From Amycolatopsis sp. CA-230715 (GTDB taxonomy: Bacteria > Actinomycetota > Actinomycetes > Mycobacteriales > Pseudonocardiaceae), in the NCBI RefSeq assembly GCF_018736145.1, contig NZ_CP059997.1:4525501-4589500 (forward strand): 64,000 bases of DNA, in the 5' to 3' direction. Shown piece by piece: positions 16,726 through 25,924 of this stretch (positions are counted from its first letter, which is position 1; each line of letters opens with the position of its first letter). Position numbers and translations under genes: made by a program. A model generated the notes under the pieces. The model saw nothing but the letters and a program-made list of their open reading frames with translations. It made no database searches and was not told the origin of the DNA.

Positions 16726-17568
16726 CTAGTTCTTCCGCCCGATGCCGCCGGCGATCGTGCGCTGCGCCGCGTTGAGCTCCTTCAGCCGCGGGCCGTCCGG
16801 CCACCAGTCGACGCAGCGGACCACGCCCGGCTCGCCGTGCCCGCCGGAGGGAACCAGTTCCAGGTCGCCGAACAGCTCCTGGATCTCGGCCGTGGTGCGG
16901 AACGTGCCGGATCCCATCGGGCTGTGCAGGAAGAACTCCTCCATCCGCCGCGCGGTCGCGGACAGCTCGTCCTCCGGGTCGAGGAAGTGCGAGATCGCGA
17001 CGTAGGAGCCCGACGGCAGCTTGTCGATGAACTCGCGCATGATCTCGGCCGGCCGCTCGTGCGGGCCGTTGTAGTGGTGCAGCGTGCCCAGCTGCAGGAA
17101 CGCGATCGGCTGGCTGAAGTCGAGGTACTTGCGCACGGTGTCGTTCGCCAGCAGCGCTTCGGGCTCGAAGATGTCGTCCGCGACGAAGTGCGTGCGGTCG
17201 TTCTCCTCCAGCAGCGCGCGCCCGTGCGCGAGCACCACCGGGTCGTTGTCGACGTAGACCACGGTCGATTCGGGGTTGATCCGCTGGACGACGTGGTGGG
17301 TGTTCTCGGCGGTCGGCAGCCCGGACCCGCAGTCGAGGTACTGGGTGATCCCGGTCTGCCCGGCGAGGAAGCGGCAGGCGCGGATCAGGAAGCCGCGGTT
17401 CTCGGTGGCGAGGTCCTGCGCCTCCGGTGCGGCCTGCTGGACCCGGTGCAGCACCTCGCGGTCCACTTCGTAGTTGTCCTTGCCGTTGAGGAAAGCGTCG
17501 TACACGCGCGCGATGCTCGCCTTGGTCGTGTCGATGTAGACGGGTGCCTCGGACTCGGGCGCAGCCAT
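16726..17568 (-). CDS. SAM-dependent methyltransferase, DUF574 family
   Basis: 280 aa. Typical DUF574 features: IDTTKASIARVYDAFLNGKDNY at the start, QYLDCGSGLPTAENTH (SAM-binding glycine loop), VVYVDNDPVVLAHG and a C-terminal CVDWWPDG motif. These are numerous in sporulating actinomycetes and often sit beside XRE-DUF5753 and DUF397 genes, as here. Substrate unknown. Divergent from the XRE gene across about 180 nt, so the two may share a regulatory region. Confidence 0.9.
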   Translation of the reverse strand: MAAPESEAPVYIDTTKASIARVYDAFLNGKDNYEVDREVLHRVQQAAPEAQDLATENRGFLIRACRFLAGQTGITQYLDCGSGLPTAENTHHVVQRINPESTVVYVDNDPVVLAHGRALLEENDRTHFVADDIFEPEALLANDTVRKYLDFSQPIAFLQLGTLHHYNGPHERPAEIMREFIDKLPSGSYVAISHFLDPEDELSATARRMEEFFLHSPMGSGTFRTTAEIQELFGDLELVPSGGHGEPGVVRCVDWWPDGPRLKELNAAQRTIAGGIGRKN

Positions 17569-17737
17569 CGCAGCCTCTCAGGGGGTTTCACATCGAATGT
17601 GTCGAATATCTCGGACCACACGTAGCGTAGGGGTGTGGACCGCCCGCGTAAACGTGGGCTTGGCCTTGACGGCGTGGTCGGGGCGTGTACGTTCGATAAC
17701 CGGGCCGAATCTCGTGGTCGGCGTGGCGTGTCGCGCC

Positions 17738-17749
17738 TACGATCTGGTC
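17738..17749 (+). promoter_or_regulatory. -10 element for leaderless XRE/DUF5753 gene
   Basis: TACGAT (17738-17743), a 6-nt spacer, then ATG 17750. This supports 17750 as the start rather than ATG 17795. Confidence 0.4.
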
Positions 17750-18673
17750 ATGGGGAGCCCAGCCAGTACGCCTCGAAACGGAGATCAACCGGCCATGACC
17801 TCGGTCAACCCACCCGCTGCCGACCAGGGCACCGGCCCTACCGCGCGGCGGATGGTGCTCGGGACGCAGTTGCGCCGCCTGCGGGAAAGCGCCGGTGTCA
17901 CCCGTGCCGAAGCCGGGTACAACATCCGCGGCTCGGAATCCAAGATCAGCAGGCTGGAGCTCGGCCGCGTCGGGTTCAAGGAACGCGACGTCGTGGACCT
18001 GCTGACGATGTACGGCATCGAGAACACCGAGGAGCGCGAGCAGTTCCTGGAGCTGGTGAAGCAGTCGAACCAGCCGGGCTGGTGGCACCGCTACAACGAC
18101 CTGATGCCGCGCTGGTTCGACGACTACGTCGGCCTCGAAGAAGCGGCTTCGCGGATCCAGACCTACGAGCTGCAGTTCGTGCCCGGCCTGCTGCAGACCG
18201 AGGACTACGCGCGCGCGGTGGCCAGCCACGGCCGCCCCGACGTGGCCGACGACGAGGTCGAGCGCAGGGTGGCGCTGCGGATGCGGCGGCAGAAGCTCCT
18301 CGCGAGGCCGAACGCGCCGCGGCTGTGGGCGGTGATCGACGAGTCGGTGCTGCACCGGCCGATCGGCGGCACCAGGGCGATGCGCGCCCAGATCGGTCAG
18401 CTCCTCGAGATGACGACGCTGCCGAACATCTCGCTCCAGGTGGTGCCGTACCGGTTGAGCGGTTACTCGGCCGAAGGCGCGTTCACGCTGTTGCGCTTCC
18501 TCGAAGAGGAGCTGCCGGACATCGTGTACCTGGAGTTCCTGAGCGGCGCGCTCTACCAGGAGAAACCGGACGAGATCGAGACCTACAGCCGCGCGCTGGA
18601 CAGGCTCGCGGTCGACGCGGAGACGCCGGAACGCACGCGCCAGACGTTGTCGAAGCTGCGCGCCGAACTCTGA
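17750..18673 (+). CDS. XRE-family regulator with DUF5753 domain
   Basis: 307 aa. N-terminal helix-turn-helix (LGTQLRRLRESAGVTRAEAGYNI, SESKISRLELGRVGF) followed by the DUF5753 domain (QFVPGLLQTEDYARAV, RRVALRMRRQKLL, QLLEMTTLPNISLQVVPY). This is the actinobacterial antitoxin-like regulator class that pairs with DUF397 proteins, one of which follows. ATG 17750 is favoured by a leaderless -10; ATG 17795, with GGAG upstream, is the alternative (292 aa). Confidence 0.9.
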   Translation: MGSPASTPRNGDQPAMTSVNPPAADQGTGPTARRMVLGTQLRRLRESAGVTRAEAGYNIRGSESKISRLELGRVGFKERDVVDLLTMYGIENTEEREQFLELVKQSNQPGWWHRYNDLMPRWFDDYVGLEEAASRIQTYELQFVPGLLQTEDYARAVASHGRPDVADDEVERRVALRMRRQKLLARPNAPRLWAVIDESVLHRPIGGTRAMRAQIGQLLEMTTLPNISLQVVPYRLSGYSAEGAFTLLRFLEEELPDIVYLEFLSGALYQEKPDEIETYSRALDRLAVDAETPERTRQTLSKLRAEL

Positions 18674-18839
18674 GGCCTGGCACGGGCCGCTGCGGACAGC
18701 GACTAGTGCGCTCACGAACCGTAGCCAATTCCGGTCACTATTCGTAGTTCTCGTTCCGCCGGTTTTCCTCGGCACTCACTCATACGTGGATTGTCGATCA
18801 CGCCGTTCCTCACTGTGCGAGAAGTTTTCGGAATCTTGC

Positions 18840-18904
18840 TGCACGTGCATTTACGCCTGCAGGTACGCGTGCTACCTTTTCGATCACAGGCAAATGCACG
18901 TGCA
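18840..18904. promoter_or_regulatory. two TGCACGTGCA palindromes in inverted arrangement upstream of DUF397
   Basis: TGCACGTGCATTT at 18840-18852 is repeated as its exact inverse at 18892-18904; each contains the self-palindrome TGCACGTGCA. A possible -10 (TACCTT, 18873-18878) lies between them. This is a good candidate for a looping or paired operator controlling the DUF397 gene, perhaps bound by the upstream XRE regulator. Confidence 0.5.
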
Positions 18905-18944
18905 GATGCATCCCCCGGGTATCACGTCGGGAAAGGTGGGGATC

Positions 18945-19184
18945 ATGGCGGAACGGTTCAGCAACGGCATGTCGTCCGAGCTGCTCGTCGGGGTCACCTG
19001 GCGCAAGAGCAGGCGTAGCGGCGCGCTCGGAAACTGCGTCGAGGTGGCGACACTGGATTCCGGAGAGATCGCGGTACGGAACTCGCGATTCCCGGAAGGC
19101 CCCGCGCTGGTTTACACGCGCGCCGAGATGGAGGCGTTCCTCGGCGGCGCCAAGGACGGTGAATTCGACTATGTCCTTCAGTAG
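18945..19184 (+). CDS. DUF397 family protein
   Basis: 79 aa with the family core VTWRKSRRSGALGNCVEVA, IAVRNSRFPEGPAL and F(L)GGAKDGEFD at the C-terminus. DUF397 proteins are small partners encoded next to XRE-DUF5753 regulators in Streptomyces and relatives (BldB/WhiJ-type systems). ATG 18945 follows AAGGTGGGG. The 270-nt upstream gap carries the inverted palindromes described separately. Confidence 0.9.
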   Translation: MAERFSNGMSSELLVGVTWRKSRRSGALGNCVEVATLDSGEIAVRNSRFPEGPALVYTRAEMEAFLGGAKDGEFDYVLQ

Positions 19185-19614
19185 TACCGCTTTTCCCCGC
19201 AGCGCGTTTCCCGAACCGGCGCCCACGCCGGAAATCGTTGATCTCGAAACCGGGCTGCAGCACCTCATCGAACGCGGTTTCCAGTTCGTCCACCCGCGCA
19301 ACGCGGATGGCGAGGTGCTGGCCGTGGTCGGTGTCCGGGTGCACGACGGCATGGTCGACGTGGTGCGGCTGCACGCCGCGGACGAGGTGCTCGCCACCCG
19401 CATCCCGGCAGGCGAGGACATCCTCGAGCCGGCGACGGTGCTGTGGCAGGCGACCGGGTCCGTGCAGGCGGTACTGGAGCAGGTGCTGTCGCTGCCGGAG
19501 GACCACGTCCCCGGCGCGGCGGAAGACGAGGTACCCGGTCGTGGCGACGCGCCGGTGAACGGGTGCTGGGTCCCGGGTTCGCCTGGGCGGGCGAAATGGC
19601 TTCAGGCTTCCTGA
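19171..19614 (+). CDS. conserved hypothetical protein
   Basis: About 147 aa, overlapping the DUF397 stop by 14 nt in another frame, which suggests coupled translation. The middle is compact and acidic (VDLETGLQHLIERGFQFVHP, EVLAVVGVRVHDGMVDVV, RIPAGEDILEPATVLWQATG, VLEQVLSLPED); the tail is Gly/Pro-rich. No enzyme motif was recognised. It resembles small uncharacterised proteins in DUF397 clusters. Confidence 0.6.
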   Translation: MSFSSTAFPRSAFPEPAPTPEIVDLETGLQHLIERGFQFVHPRNADGEVLAVVGVRVHDGMVDVVRLHAADEVLATRIPAGEDILEPATVLWQATGSVQAVLEQVLSLPEDHVPGAAEDEVPGRGDAPVNGCWVPGSPGRAKWLQAS

Positions 19615-19626
19615 AACCCGAGGGGG

Positions 19627-19680
19627 AGACCCCGTACGGAGTGGTCAGAGCCACTGCGTACGGGGTCTGATCCACTCCGT
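19627..19680 (+). promoter_or_regulatory. purF leader with two mutually exclusive hairpins
   Basis: Structure 1: 19627-19638 pairs with 19657-19668 (12 bp perfect), extended by an inner 5-bp stem (19640-19644 with 19651-19655). Structure 2: 19636-19649 pairs with 19666-19680 (14 bp with one bulged T at 19671). The two share bases and cannot coexist. Located 50-100 nt before the purF start; it may be an attenuator, or simply the terminator of the preceding gene. Confidence 0.55.
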
Positions 19681-19730
19681 CACCGTTTACACTGGTGACG
19701 CAGCCAGCCCTCGTTCTCAGGAGCTCTTCG

Positions 19731-21269
19731 GTGCTTTCCGACCAGTCATCCACTGGACCTGTCCTCACCGACCAGCCCGACCCCGAGCCCCGCGAGGAGT
19801 GCGGCGTCTTCGGCGTCTGGGCTCCGGGTGAAGAGGTCGCGAAGCTGACCTACTACGGCCTGTACGCGCTGCAGCACCGCGGGCAGGAAGCCGCGGGCAT
19901 CTCGGTGTCCGACGGCTCGCAGATCGTCGTGTTCAAGGACCTCGGGCTCGTCAGCCAGGTGTTCGACGAGCAGGTCCTGCAGTCGCTCCAGGGGCACATC
20001 GCGGTCGGCCACTGCCGGTATTCGACCACCGGCTCCACCATCTGGGAGAACGCGCAGCCGATCTTCCGTACCACCGAGACCGGCAGCGGGCTTTCCTTCG
20101 CGCACAACGGAAACCTGGTCAACACCGCCGAGCTGCGCCAGCGCACCGTCGAAGCCGGGCTCAAGCCGCACGCCGGGCTCACCGGGTCGTCGAGCGACTC
20201 CGACCTCGTGTGCGGCCTGCTCGCGGCGAACGCGGCCGACAAGGGCATCGAGGCCGCCGCGCTCGACCTGCTGCCGACCCTGCGCGGCGCGTTCTGCCTC
20301 GTCTTCGCCGACGAGTCCACGTTGTACGCGGCGCGCGACCCGCACGGCGTGCACCCGCTCGTGCTGGGCAGGCTCGAACGCGGCTGGGTGGTCGCCAGCG
20401 AAACCGCCGCGCTCGACATCGTCGGCGCTTCGTTCGTGCGCGAGGTCGAGCCGGGCGAGCTGATCGCGATCGACGCGGAGGGCCTGCGCTCCACGCGGTT
20501 CGCGAACCCGGAGCCGAAGGGCTGCGTGTTCGAGTACGTCTACCTGGCACGCCCCGACACCACGATCGCCGGGCGCAGCGTGCACGCCACCCGCGTCGAC
20601 ATCGGCAGGCGGCTGGCCGCCGAGCACCCCGCGGACGCCGATCTGGTGATCCCGGTGCCGGAGTCCGGCACGCCCGCGGCCATCGGGTACGCGCAGGGCT
20701 CCGGTATCCCGTACGGCTCCGGCCTGGTGAAGAACGCCTACGTGGGGCGCACCTTCATCCAGCCGTCGCAGACCATCCGCCAGCTCGGCATCCGGCTCAA
20801 GCTGAACCCGCTGCGCGAGGTCATCCGCGGTAAGCGCCTGGTCGTGGTGGACGATTCGATCGTGCGCGGCAACACCCAGCGCGCGCTCGTGCGCATGCTC
20901 CGCGAAGCGGGGGCGCTGGAGGTGCACGTGCGGATCGCGTCGCCGCCGGTGCGTTGGCCGTGCTTCTACGGCATCGACTTCGCCTCGCGCGCGGAGCTGG
21001 TCGCGAACGGCGTGGACGCGGACGGGATCCGCCGCTCCATCGGCGCCGATTCGCTCGGCTACGTCTCGCTGGACGGCCTGGTCGCCGCCTCCGAGCAGCC
21101 GCGCACCCGGCTGTGCACGGCGTGCTTCAGCGGCGAGTACCCGATCGCGCTGCCGGAGGACGCCCTCATCGGCAAGCACCTGCTGGAGAGCCTGGAAGCG
21201 GCGGACGGGGCGGGCCAGCCGGTCACGCCAGCCGGGTACGGTGCCGAAGACGCCGTCCGGCGCCCGTAG
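19731..21269 (+). CDS. purF: amidophosphoribosyltransferase PurF
   Basis: First committed enzyme of purine synthesis: PRPP + glutamine to phosphoribosylamine. 512 aa including a 23-residue propeptide; the nucleophile is Cys24 in EECGVFG, exposed after processing. Motifs: LQHRGQEAAG, GHCRYSTTG, AHNGNL, and the PRPP loop VVVDDSIVRGNT. Cysteines in KGCVFEY, RWPCFYG and LCTAC match the Bacillus-type 4Fe-4S ligands. GTG 19731 with AGGAG 7 nt upstream is preferred over GTG 19695. purM follows after 47 nt. Confidence 0.97.
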   Translation: MLSDQSSTGPVLTDQPDPEPREECGVFGVWAPGEEVAKLTYYGLYALQHRGQEAAGISVSDGSQIVVFKDLGLVSQVFDEQVLQSLQGHIAVGHCRYSTTGSTIWENAQPIFRTTETGSGLSFAHNGNLVNTAELRQRTVEAGLKPHAGLTGSSSDSDLVCGLLAANAADKGIEAAALDLLPTLRGAFCLVFADESTLYAARDPHGVHPLVLGRLERGWVVASETAALDIVGASFVREVEPGELIAIDAEGLRSTRFANPEPKGCVFEYVYLARPDTTIAGRSVHATRVDIGRRLAAEHPADADLVIPVPESGTPAAIGYAQGSGIPYGSGLVKNAYVGRTFIQPSQTIRQLGIRLKLNPLREVIRGKRLVVVDDSIVRGNTQRALVRMLREAGALEVHVRIASPPVRWPCFYGIDFASRAELVANGVDADGIRRSIGADSLGYVSLDGLVAASEQPRTRLCTACFSGEYPIALPEDALIGKHLLESLEAADGAGQPVTPAGYGAEDAVRRP

Positions 21270-21316
21270 CATCTTCCGCTCAACCCTTCGAACTTCCAGG
21301 ATGGAGTGCGCTTGCC

Positions 21317-22387
<1,071 letters not shown>

Positions 22388-22402
22388 ATGTTGCGGTAGC
22401 CG

Positions 22403-22828
22403 ATGGAAGACCTGGTGGTGAGTAGGTCGTTCGTGGTGCCGGACGGCGAACTGCGCGAACGGTTTTCGCGGTCGTCCGGGCCCGGCGGGCAGGGCGTGAA
22501 CACCACCGACTCCCGCGTGGAGCTGTCGTTCGACGTGGCGAACTCGCCATCGGTGCCCGAGCACGTGCGGGCGCGGCTGCTCGAACGGTTGGAGGGCAGG
22601 CTCGTGGACGGCGTGCTGACGATCGTCGCCAGCGAGCACCGCGCGCAGCTGATGAACCGGGAAGCGGCGCGGGCGCGCCTAGTCAACACCCTGCGCGACG
22701 CGACCGCGCCGCCACCGCCGCCCCGGCGCGCCACGAAACCGACTCGTGGTTCGAAGGAACGCCGCATCGCCGCGAAGAAGCGGCGCGGCGACGTGAAACG
22801 CTCCCGCCGCACCCGCTTCGACGACTAG
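22403..22828 (+). CDS. arfB: alternative ribosome-rescue factor / peptidyl-tRNA hydrolase ArfB (YaeJ)
   Basis: 141 aa. Contains the release-factor class I catalytic GGQ (residues 28-30 in SGPGGQGVNTTDS) without the codon-recognition domain, and a very basic C-terminal tail (KPTRGSKERR ... KKRRGDVKRSRR) that would enter the mRNA channel of stalled ribosomes. This plan is diagnostic of ArfB. It begins 15 nt after purM, so read-through from the purFM operon is likely. Confidence 0.92.
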   Translation: MEDLVVSRSFVVPDGELRERFSRSSGPGGQGVNTTDSRVELSFDVANSPSVPEHVRARLLERLEGRLVDGVLTIVASEHRAQLMNREAARARLVNTLRDATAPPPPPRRATKPTRGSKERRIAAKKRRGDVKRSRRTRFDD

Positions 22829-22894
22829 ATGCGCACGTTTTCGCTTGTCCTCATAGGACATTCCCTTCGGGGCCGGGCGGTCCGGGATCTGGTG

Positions 22895-23028
22895 ATGCCC
22901 TGAAGGTGGCTTTCGGGGACTTGAGCGCCCCGAAGGTCACTTTCGGGGCATGCGCGTCGCGGTGGTCGAGTGTGCGAGGGGTGGATTTGTGGCGTCTAGC
23001 GCCCCGAAGGCCACCTTCGGGGCATGCA
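22895..23028. repeat. palindromic CCCCGAA repeats, locus B (three units)
   Basis: Units at 22895-22920, 22925-22953 and 23000-23028, each an imperfect palindrome around a 5-nt centre (GGTGGC, GGTCAC or GGCCAC). They fill most of the gap after arfB. Together with locus C they formed one array before the IS inserted between them. Confidence 0.8.
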
Positions 23029-23074
23029 TCAGCCCGGGCCCGCGCACCCGCGAGGGCCGAGAAAATGGCGCTAG

Positions 23075-24736
23075 CCTGGGTGTTTCATGGGTGGTGGGGT
23101 GTCGTGGGGGTTGAATGCGCGAAAGTGCCTGTCCTGTAGGGGAAACTGGGACTTGTCTAGGGTCCGGTTTCTCGAACGGGAAGGCACTTCGCGGGTGAAG
23201 GATAGCAAGCGTTCTGGTCGGGTGAAGGTCAGCGCGGATGGTGCTGGTGTCGTGTCGCATGCTGGTGTCGGGTTGTTGCGGGAGATGGCTGAGGTCACGG
23301 GTTTGGTCGGGGCGGTGAACTCGGCGTTGGCTGATACTTATCGTGGTGTCGCGGTGCATGCGCCGGGGCAGGTGTTCGCTGATGTGGCGGTGGCGATCGC
23401 GGATGGCGCGGACGCGGTGTCGGGGATCGCGGTGCTGCGGGACCGGGAGGATCTGTTCGGGCCGGTCGCGTCGATGCCGACGGCGTGGCGGTTACTCGAG
23501 CGGATCGACGAGGCCCATCTGCCCGCGGTGCAGGCCGCCCGTGCCGCCGCGCGGCAACGGGCGTGGGAGGCCGGGGCTGCCCCGGACCTGTCCGAGGAGC
23601 TGTGTCTGGATTTCGATGCCACGATCGTGCTGGCGCACTCGGACAAGCAGGACGCGGCAGCGACGTGGAAGCACACGTTCGGGTTTCACCCGCTGTTGTG
23701 TTTCCTCGATCGCCCGCAGATCGCCGGCGGGGAAGCCTTGGCCGGGTTGCTGCGCCCAGGCAACGCGGGGTCGAGCACCGCGGCCGATCACGTCGCCGTG
23801 CTCGATGCGGCGCTGGCGGCGTTGCCCACCTACGCCCGGCCCCGCCCCGGCGACCCCGATTCGCCGCGGCTGCTCGCGCGCAGTGATTCCGCCGGGGCCA
23901 GCCACACCTTCGCCCAGACCTGCCGGGACCGGGGCGTCGGGTTCTCCTTCGGGTTCCCGGTCGACGCGCGGGTGCAGCGCATCGTCGACGCGATCCCGGC
24001 TTCGTGCTGGCATCCCGCGGTCGAGCCTGGGGACGGGATCCGGGACGGAGCCTGGGTCACCGAGATCAGCACCGCGATCGACCTGTCGAAGTGGCCCGAA
24101 GGGTCACGGCTGATCCTGCGCAAAGAACGCCCGCACCCCGGCGCGCAGCTACGATTCACCGACGCCGACGGGATGCGGATCACCGCGCTGCTCACCGACA
24201 CCGCACCCGGGATCATCCCCGGCCAGGCCGCCGGGCTGGAACTGCGACACCGTCAACGCGCCCGGATGGAAGACCGCATCCGCGAGGCCAAAGCCACCGG
24301 CCTGCGCAACCTGCCCTGTCGCGGACTCGCCGAAAACACAGCCTGGCTACAGGCCGTGCTCACCGCGATCGACCTGGTCTGCTGGAGCCAACTGATCGGC
24401 TTCACCGACCAGCCCGACCTCGCCCGGATCGAGATCACCACCTTCCGTTACCGCGTCCTGCACGTCGCCGCCCGCATCACCCGCAGCGCACGCCAAACCC
24501 ATCTGCGCATCGACCGGACATGGCGCTGGGCCCCCGCAATCGCCACCGGATTCCACCGCATCCGCACCGCTTTCCCCTAACCCACACCACCCCTGACCCG
24601 ACAACCCGAAAGACCCCGGAGCAGCCGATACCCCAGCAGATCGGCAACTACAACCTGCCCACACCCAAAACCACACCCAACAACATCAACATCTCCAACA
24701 TCAACATCACCTACAGATCACCATGAAAGACCGAGG
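23075..24736 (+). mobile_element. IS1380-family insertion sequence, complete, with CTAG target duplication
   Basis: 1,662 bp. Terminal inverted repeats: 23075-23090 (CCTGGGTGTTTCATGG) against the complement of 24721-24736, 14 of 16 bases identical. The tetranucleotide CTAG flanks both ends (23071-23074 and 24737-24740), matching the 4-bp duplication expected of this family. It carries one transposase gene. Intact ends, duplication and open reading frame point to a recent insertion. Its right 156 bp is non-coding and A/C-rich. Confidence 0.9.
23195..24580 (+). CDS. IS1380-family DDE transposase
   Basis: 461 aa. Family features: N-terminal VVSHAGVGLLREMAE and GQVFADVAVAIADGADAVSG, then the RNase H-like catalytic region with LDFDATIVLAHSDKQ (first Asp), LLARSDSAGASH (second Asp) and MEDRIREAKATGLRNLPC (Glu-containing end), and a C-terminal IDLVCWSQLIGF. 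No stop or frameshift is visible, so it is probably active. GTG 23195 with GGAAGG upstream is preferred; the frame is open for 36 codons before it. Confidence 0.92.
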   Translation: MKDSKRSGRVKVSADGAGVVSHAGVGLLREMAEVTGLVGAVNSALADTYRGVAVHAPGQVFADVAVAIADGADAVSGIAVLRDREDLFGPVASMPTAWRLLERIDEAHLPAVQAARAAARQRAWEAGAAPDLSEELCLDFDATIVLAHSDKQDAAATWKHTFGFHPLLCFLDRPQIAGGEALAGLLRPGNAGSSTAADHVAVLDAALAALPTYARPRPGDPDSPRLLARSDSAGASHTFAQTCRDRGVGFSFGFPVDARVQRIVDAIPASCWHPAVEPGDGIRDGAWVTEISTAIDLSKWPEGSRLILRKERPHPGAQLRFTDADGMRITALLTDTAPGIIPGQAAGLELRHRQRARMEDRIREAKATGLRNLPCRGLAENTAWLQAVLTAIDLVCWSQLIGFTDQPDLARIEITTFRYRVLHVAARITRSARQTHLRIDRTWRWAPAIATGFHRIRTAFP

Positions 24737-24996
24737 CTAGAGTCCCCGAAGGTGGCTTTCGGGGACCAAAGCGGCCTCCGCCACTGATCTTGCGGAACAC
24801 CCGCGTGGCACCCCGGCATCACTGTGACTTTCGGCGACCTGAGCGCCCTGAAGGTCACTTTCGGGGCATGCATCTCGCGATTTGCCGATCGGAGAAATGT
24901 TCCCGTCGTGGCAACAGATTCTGTCGGCGATGGTTTGCAACCGATTTGTCCACATCGGACTCTTCGGATGTGGCGCCGTGGCCGATCCGGTCGGTG
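24737..24996. repeat. palindromic CCCCGAA repeats, locus C, and intergenic remainder
   Basis: Starts with the CTAG duplication. A clean unit lies at 24742-24766 (GTCCCCGAA ... TTCGGGGAC), and a degenerate pair at about 24826-24873. The rest to 24996 shows no convincing gene on either strand. Confidence 0.7.
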
Positions 24997-25800
24997 TCAC
25001 GGTCCGCCGCCGCGGCGCGGTGAGGGGATGACCGCGGGGGCGCCCGCGGAAAGGACACGGTGCGGGGAAACCCTTCGAGCACAAGGAGAAGCGGAAAGAA
25101 CGTAGGTGGTGGAGCGGCGTACGGGACTCCCGAGCCGCGCCGGAGCGGGCGGCAACCACAAGACGTTCCCCGTGCTCGAAGCCGGTGGCCAGGTCGGCCG
25201 CGCGCACCTTCGCACGGGCCGGACGGGCTGGCAAGGGACATTCGGCCGTCTCGGCAGCGGGATCGTGACGGCGGCGTGCCGTGCCCGCGGTCGCCACCAC
25301 GGCCTGCTCGTCGCCGCGCCCGCCGCGGCCCCGATGGTGTTGAGCAGCACGTCGTCGGCGGAGGTGACGCGGCCGGCGTGGATCAGGAACTGCAGCGATT
25401 CGACCAGCACGGACAACACCAGCGCGCAGCCGGCGACCATGCGCAGCGACCGCGCCCGTCTCAGCCGGAACGGCAGCAGCACCCCGATCGGGGCCAGCAG
25501 CAGCACGTTCCCGGCGACCTGCCACAGCGAACCGCCGCTCAGCGCGTCGCGGATGTCTTCGCCGGGCATGAGGTGCAGTTCGCTGCGGTCCGAATCACCG
25601 ACGGGCACCGTCACCAGTGCCAGTGCCAGCCCGGCCGCCAGCGCGATCGCCACGTCCGCGGCCGCGGTCAGGCTGGCCGTGCGCAGCGGATGTCTTCGCC
25701 TGCGCAGCACGGTCACGAACGGCCACGCGAACATCGCGAGTGGCAGCGCCGTCAGCGAGATCGGGATCATCACCCCGAATTCGCGCAGCAGGACATCCAT
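24997..25800 (-). CDS. VanZ-like membrane protein with atypical C-terminus
   Basis: 267 aa. The first about 165 residues form a VanZ-like domain: several hydrophobic helices, HLMPGEDIRDAL, NVLLLAPIGVLLPFRLRR, VLVESLQFLIHAGR and TSADDVLLNTIGAAAG. The remaining about 100 residues (from SRPWWRPRAR) are low-complexity, rich in Arg/Pro/Ala, and unlike the family, which normally ends soon after this helix. A frameshift near 25310 that lost the natural stop is likely. VanZ proteins confer low-level teicoplanin resistance in some species; that function is not implied here. Confidence 0.6.
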   Translation of the reverse strand: MDVLLREFGVMIPISLTALPLAMFAWPFVTVLRRRRHPLRTASLTAAADVAIALAAGLALALVTVPVGDSDRSELHLMPGEDIRDALSGGSLWQVAGNVLLLAPIGVLLPFRLRRARSLRMVAGCALVLSVLVESLQFLIHAGRVTSADDVLLNTIGAAAGAATSRPWWRPRARHAAVTIPLPRRPNVPCQPVRPVRRCARPTWPPASSTGNVLWLPPAPARLGSPVRRSTTYVLSASPCARRVSPHRVLSAGAPAVIPSPRRGGGP

Positions 25801-25924
25801 GGTGGTGCCTCCCCGAAAAACACGACTCCCAAGATCACCCTCGCACCGCGCGCCGGAATCGGCGCGGTCAGCGGCGGTACCTTTTCGGTGATCTTGAGCG
25901 GGGTTTCGCGTGTCGCCGATTTTG

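Noticed and set aside
24581..24736. A second gene or passenger in the right end of the IS
   Set aside because: Only 156 A/C-rich bases with no credible frame; consistent with the non-coding end of a single-gene IS.
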